Shown here one piece after another: positions 6,498 to 6,677 of a stretch of DNA of 6,677 bases. The notes below the pieces were generated by a model. That model was not told the DNA's origin. It searched no databases and saw only the letters and a program-made list of their open reading frames with translations. The stretch is taken from assembly GCA_025963815.1 (NCBI GenBank), contig JAOQAA010000391.1, positions 1-6,677 of the forward strand, written 5' to 3'. The stretch's first letter is position 1; the number at the start of each line of letters is the position of its first letter. A program made the translations under genes and the position numbers. The stretch is from Capsulimonas sp. GTDB taxonomy: Bacteria > Armatimonadota > Armatimonadia > Armatimonadales > Capsulimonadaceae.

Positions 6498-6677
6498 GCG
6501 GTAAGCGACCGATATTCAAAGCCATTGTTAAAATGCTTATTCTCATGGCGATTGGTTTTCCGCTCACGCCCGCCAATGCCGCCGGAGTAATCGCGGGCAA
6601 ACGCACCCGGATCTCCACCATCTATCCAGACGACGCCGTTGTGAATATCGCGTATGTGAGCGATCCGAAAACCCTTC
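6494..6677 (+). CDS. Exported protein of unknown family, N-terminal fragment (runs off window)
   Basis: The ATG overlaps the TGA of the secretin-like gene (ATGA, 6494-6497), so the two are almost surely co-transcribed and translationally coupled. The 61 visible codons begin with a clear signal peptide: basic MSGKRPIFKAIVK, hydrophobic MLILMAIGFPLTP, and a likely cut after ANA (residue 29). The first mature residues are AAGVIAGKRTRISTIYPDDA, then VVNIAYVSDPKTL. The Arg-Ile-x-x-Ile-Tyr-Pro-x-Asp-x-Val-Val-x-Ile pattern is loosely like the start of VirB9/TrbG/CagX proteins of type IV secretion, which sit in the periplasm and outer-membrane core complex. With only about 30 mature residues this is a hint and not an assignment. 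Export to the periplasm and a functional link to the large secretin-like protein are the supported statements. Confidence 0.75.
   Translation, partial: MSGKRPIFKAIVKMLILMAIGFPLTPANAAGVIAGKRTRISTIYPDDAVVNIAYVSDPKTL

Noticed and set aside
1..6677. CRISPR array, tRNA, rRNA, insertion sequence or attachment site
   Set aside because: I saw no regularly spaced repeats, no tRNA-like cloverleaf motifs, no transposase and no flanking terminal repeats. The only notable repeat is the hairpin unit at 191-267.

Overview
The window holds four protein-coding units. In order they are the 3' end of an FKBP-type peptidyl-prolyl isomerase gene (+ strand), a convergent gene for a protein ending in a LuxR/GerE-type helix-turn-helix (- strand), a very large exported secretin-related protein of 1627 residues (+ strand), and the first 61 codons of a second exported protein whose ATG overlaps the stop of the large gene. 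The two genes on the right look like the start of an operon that continues past the window edge.

Organism: bacterial and probably diderm, because the large protein combines a Sec-type signal peptide with a secretin-like C-terminus, which belongs in an outer membrane. DNA is GC-rich with C/G-ending codons, most strongly in the FKBP and regulator genes. The style of the regulator's HTH and the size of the secretin-like protein suggest a lineage outside the well-studied Proteobacteria (for example Verrucomicrobiota, Armatimonadota, Acidobacteriota or Planctomycetota). This is an impression, and no marker gene here decides it.

Layout: 2-160 is the FKBP C-terminus. 161-293 is a convergent intergenic spacer with two strong hairpins whose outer arms can also pair with each other, probably a terminator region serving both genes. 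297-1319 is the HTH protein, read leftward from an ATG with a good Shine-Dalgarno. 1320-1613 is an AT-richer divergent spacer containing A-tracts and a good sigma70-like promoter (TTGAAG, 17 bp, TAAAAT) aimed at the large gene. 1614-6497 is the secretin-like gene, and 6494-6677 is the translationally coupled next gene.

Main point of interest: the large protein has recognisable secretin pieces (a short N-domain-like beta-alpha module near residues 637-676 and a C-terminal gate/beta-barrel-like segment near 1403-1537). It also carries about 600 residues of mostly helical, coiled-coil sequence in front of them and about 680 residues of unrecognised sequence between them. It may be the outer-membrane channel of an unusual secretion or pilus-like machine, with the coupled exported protein as a partner. 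That role is inferred from sequence pattern alone.
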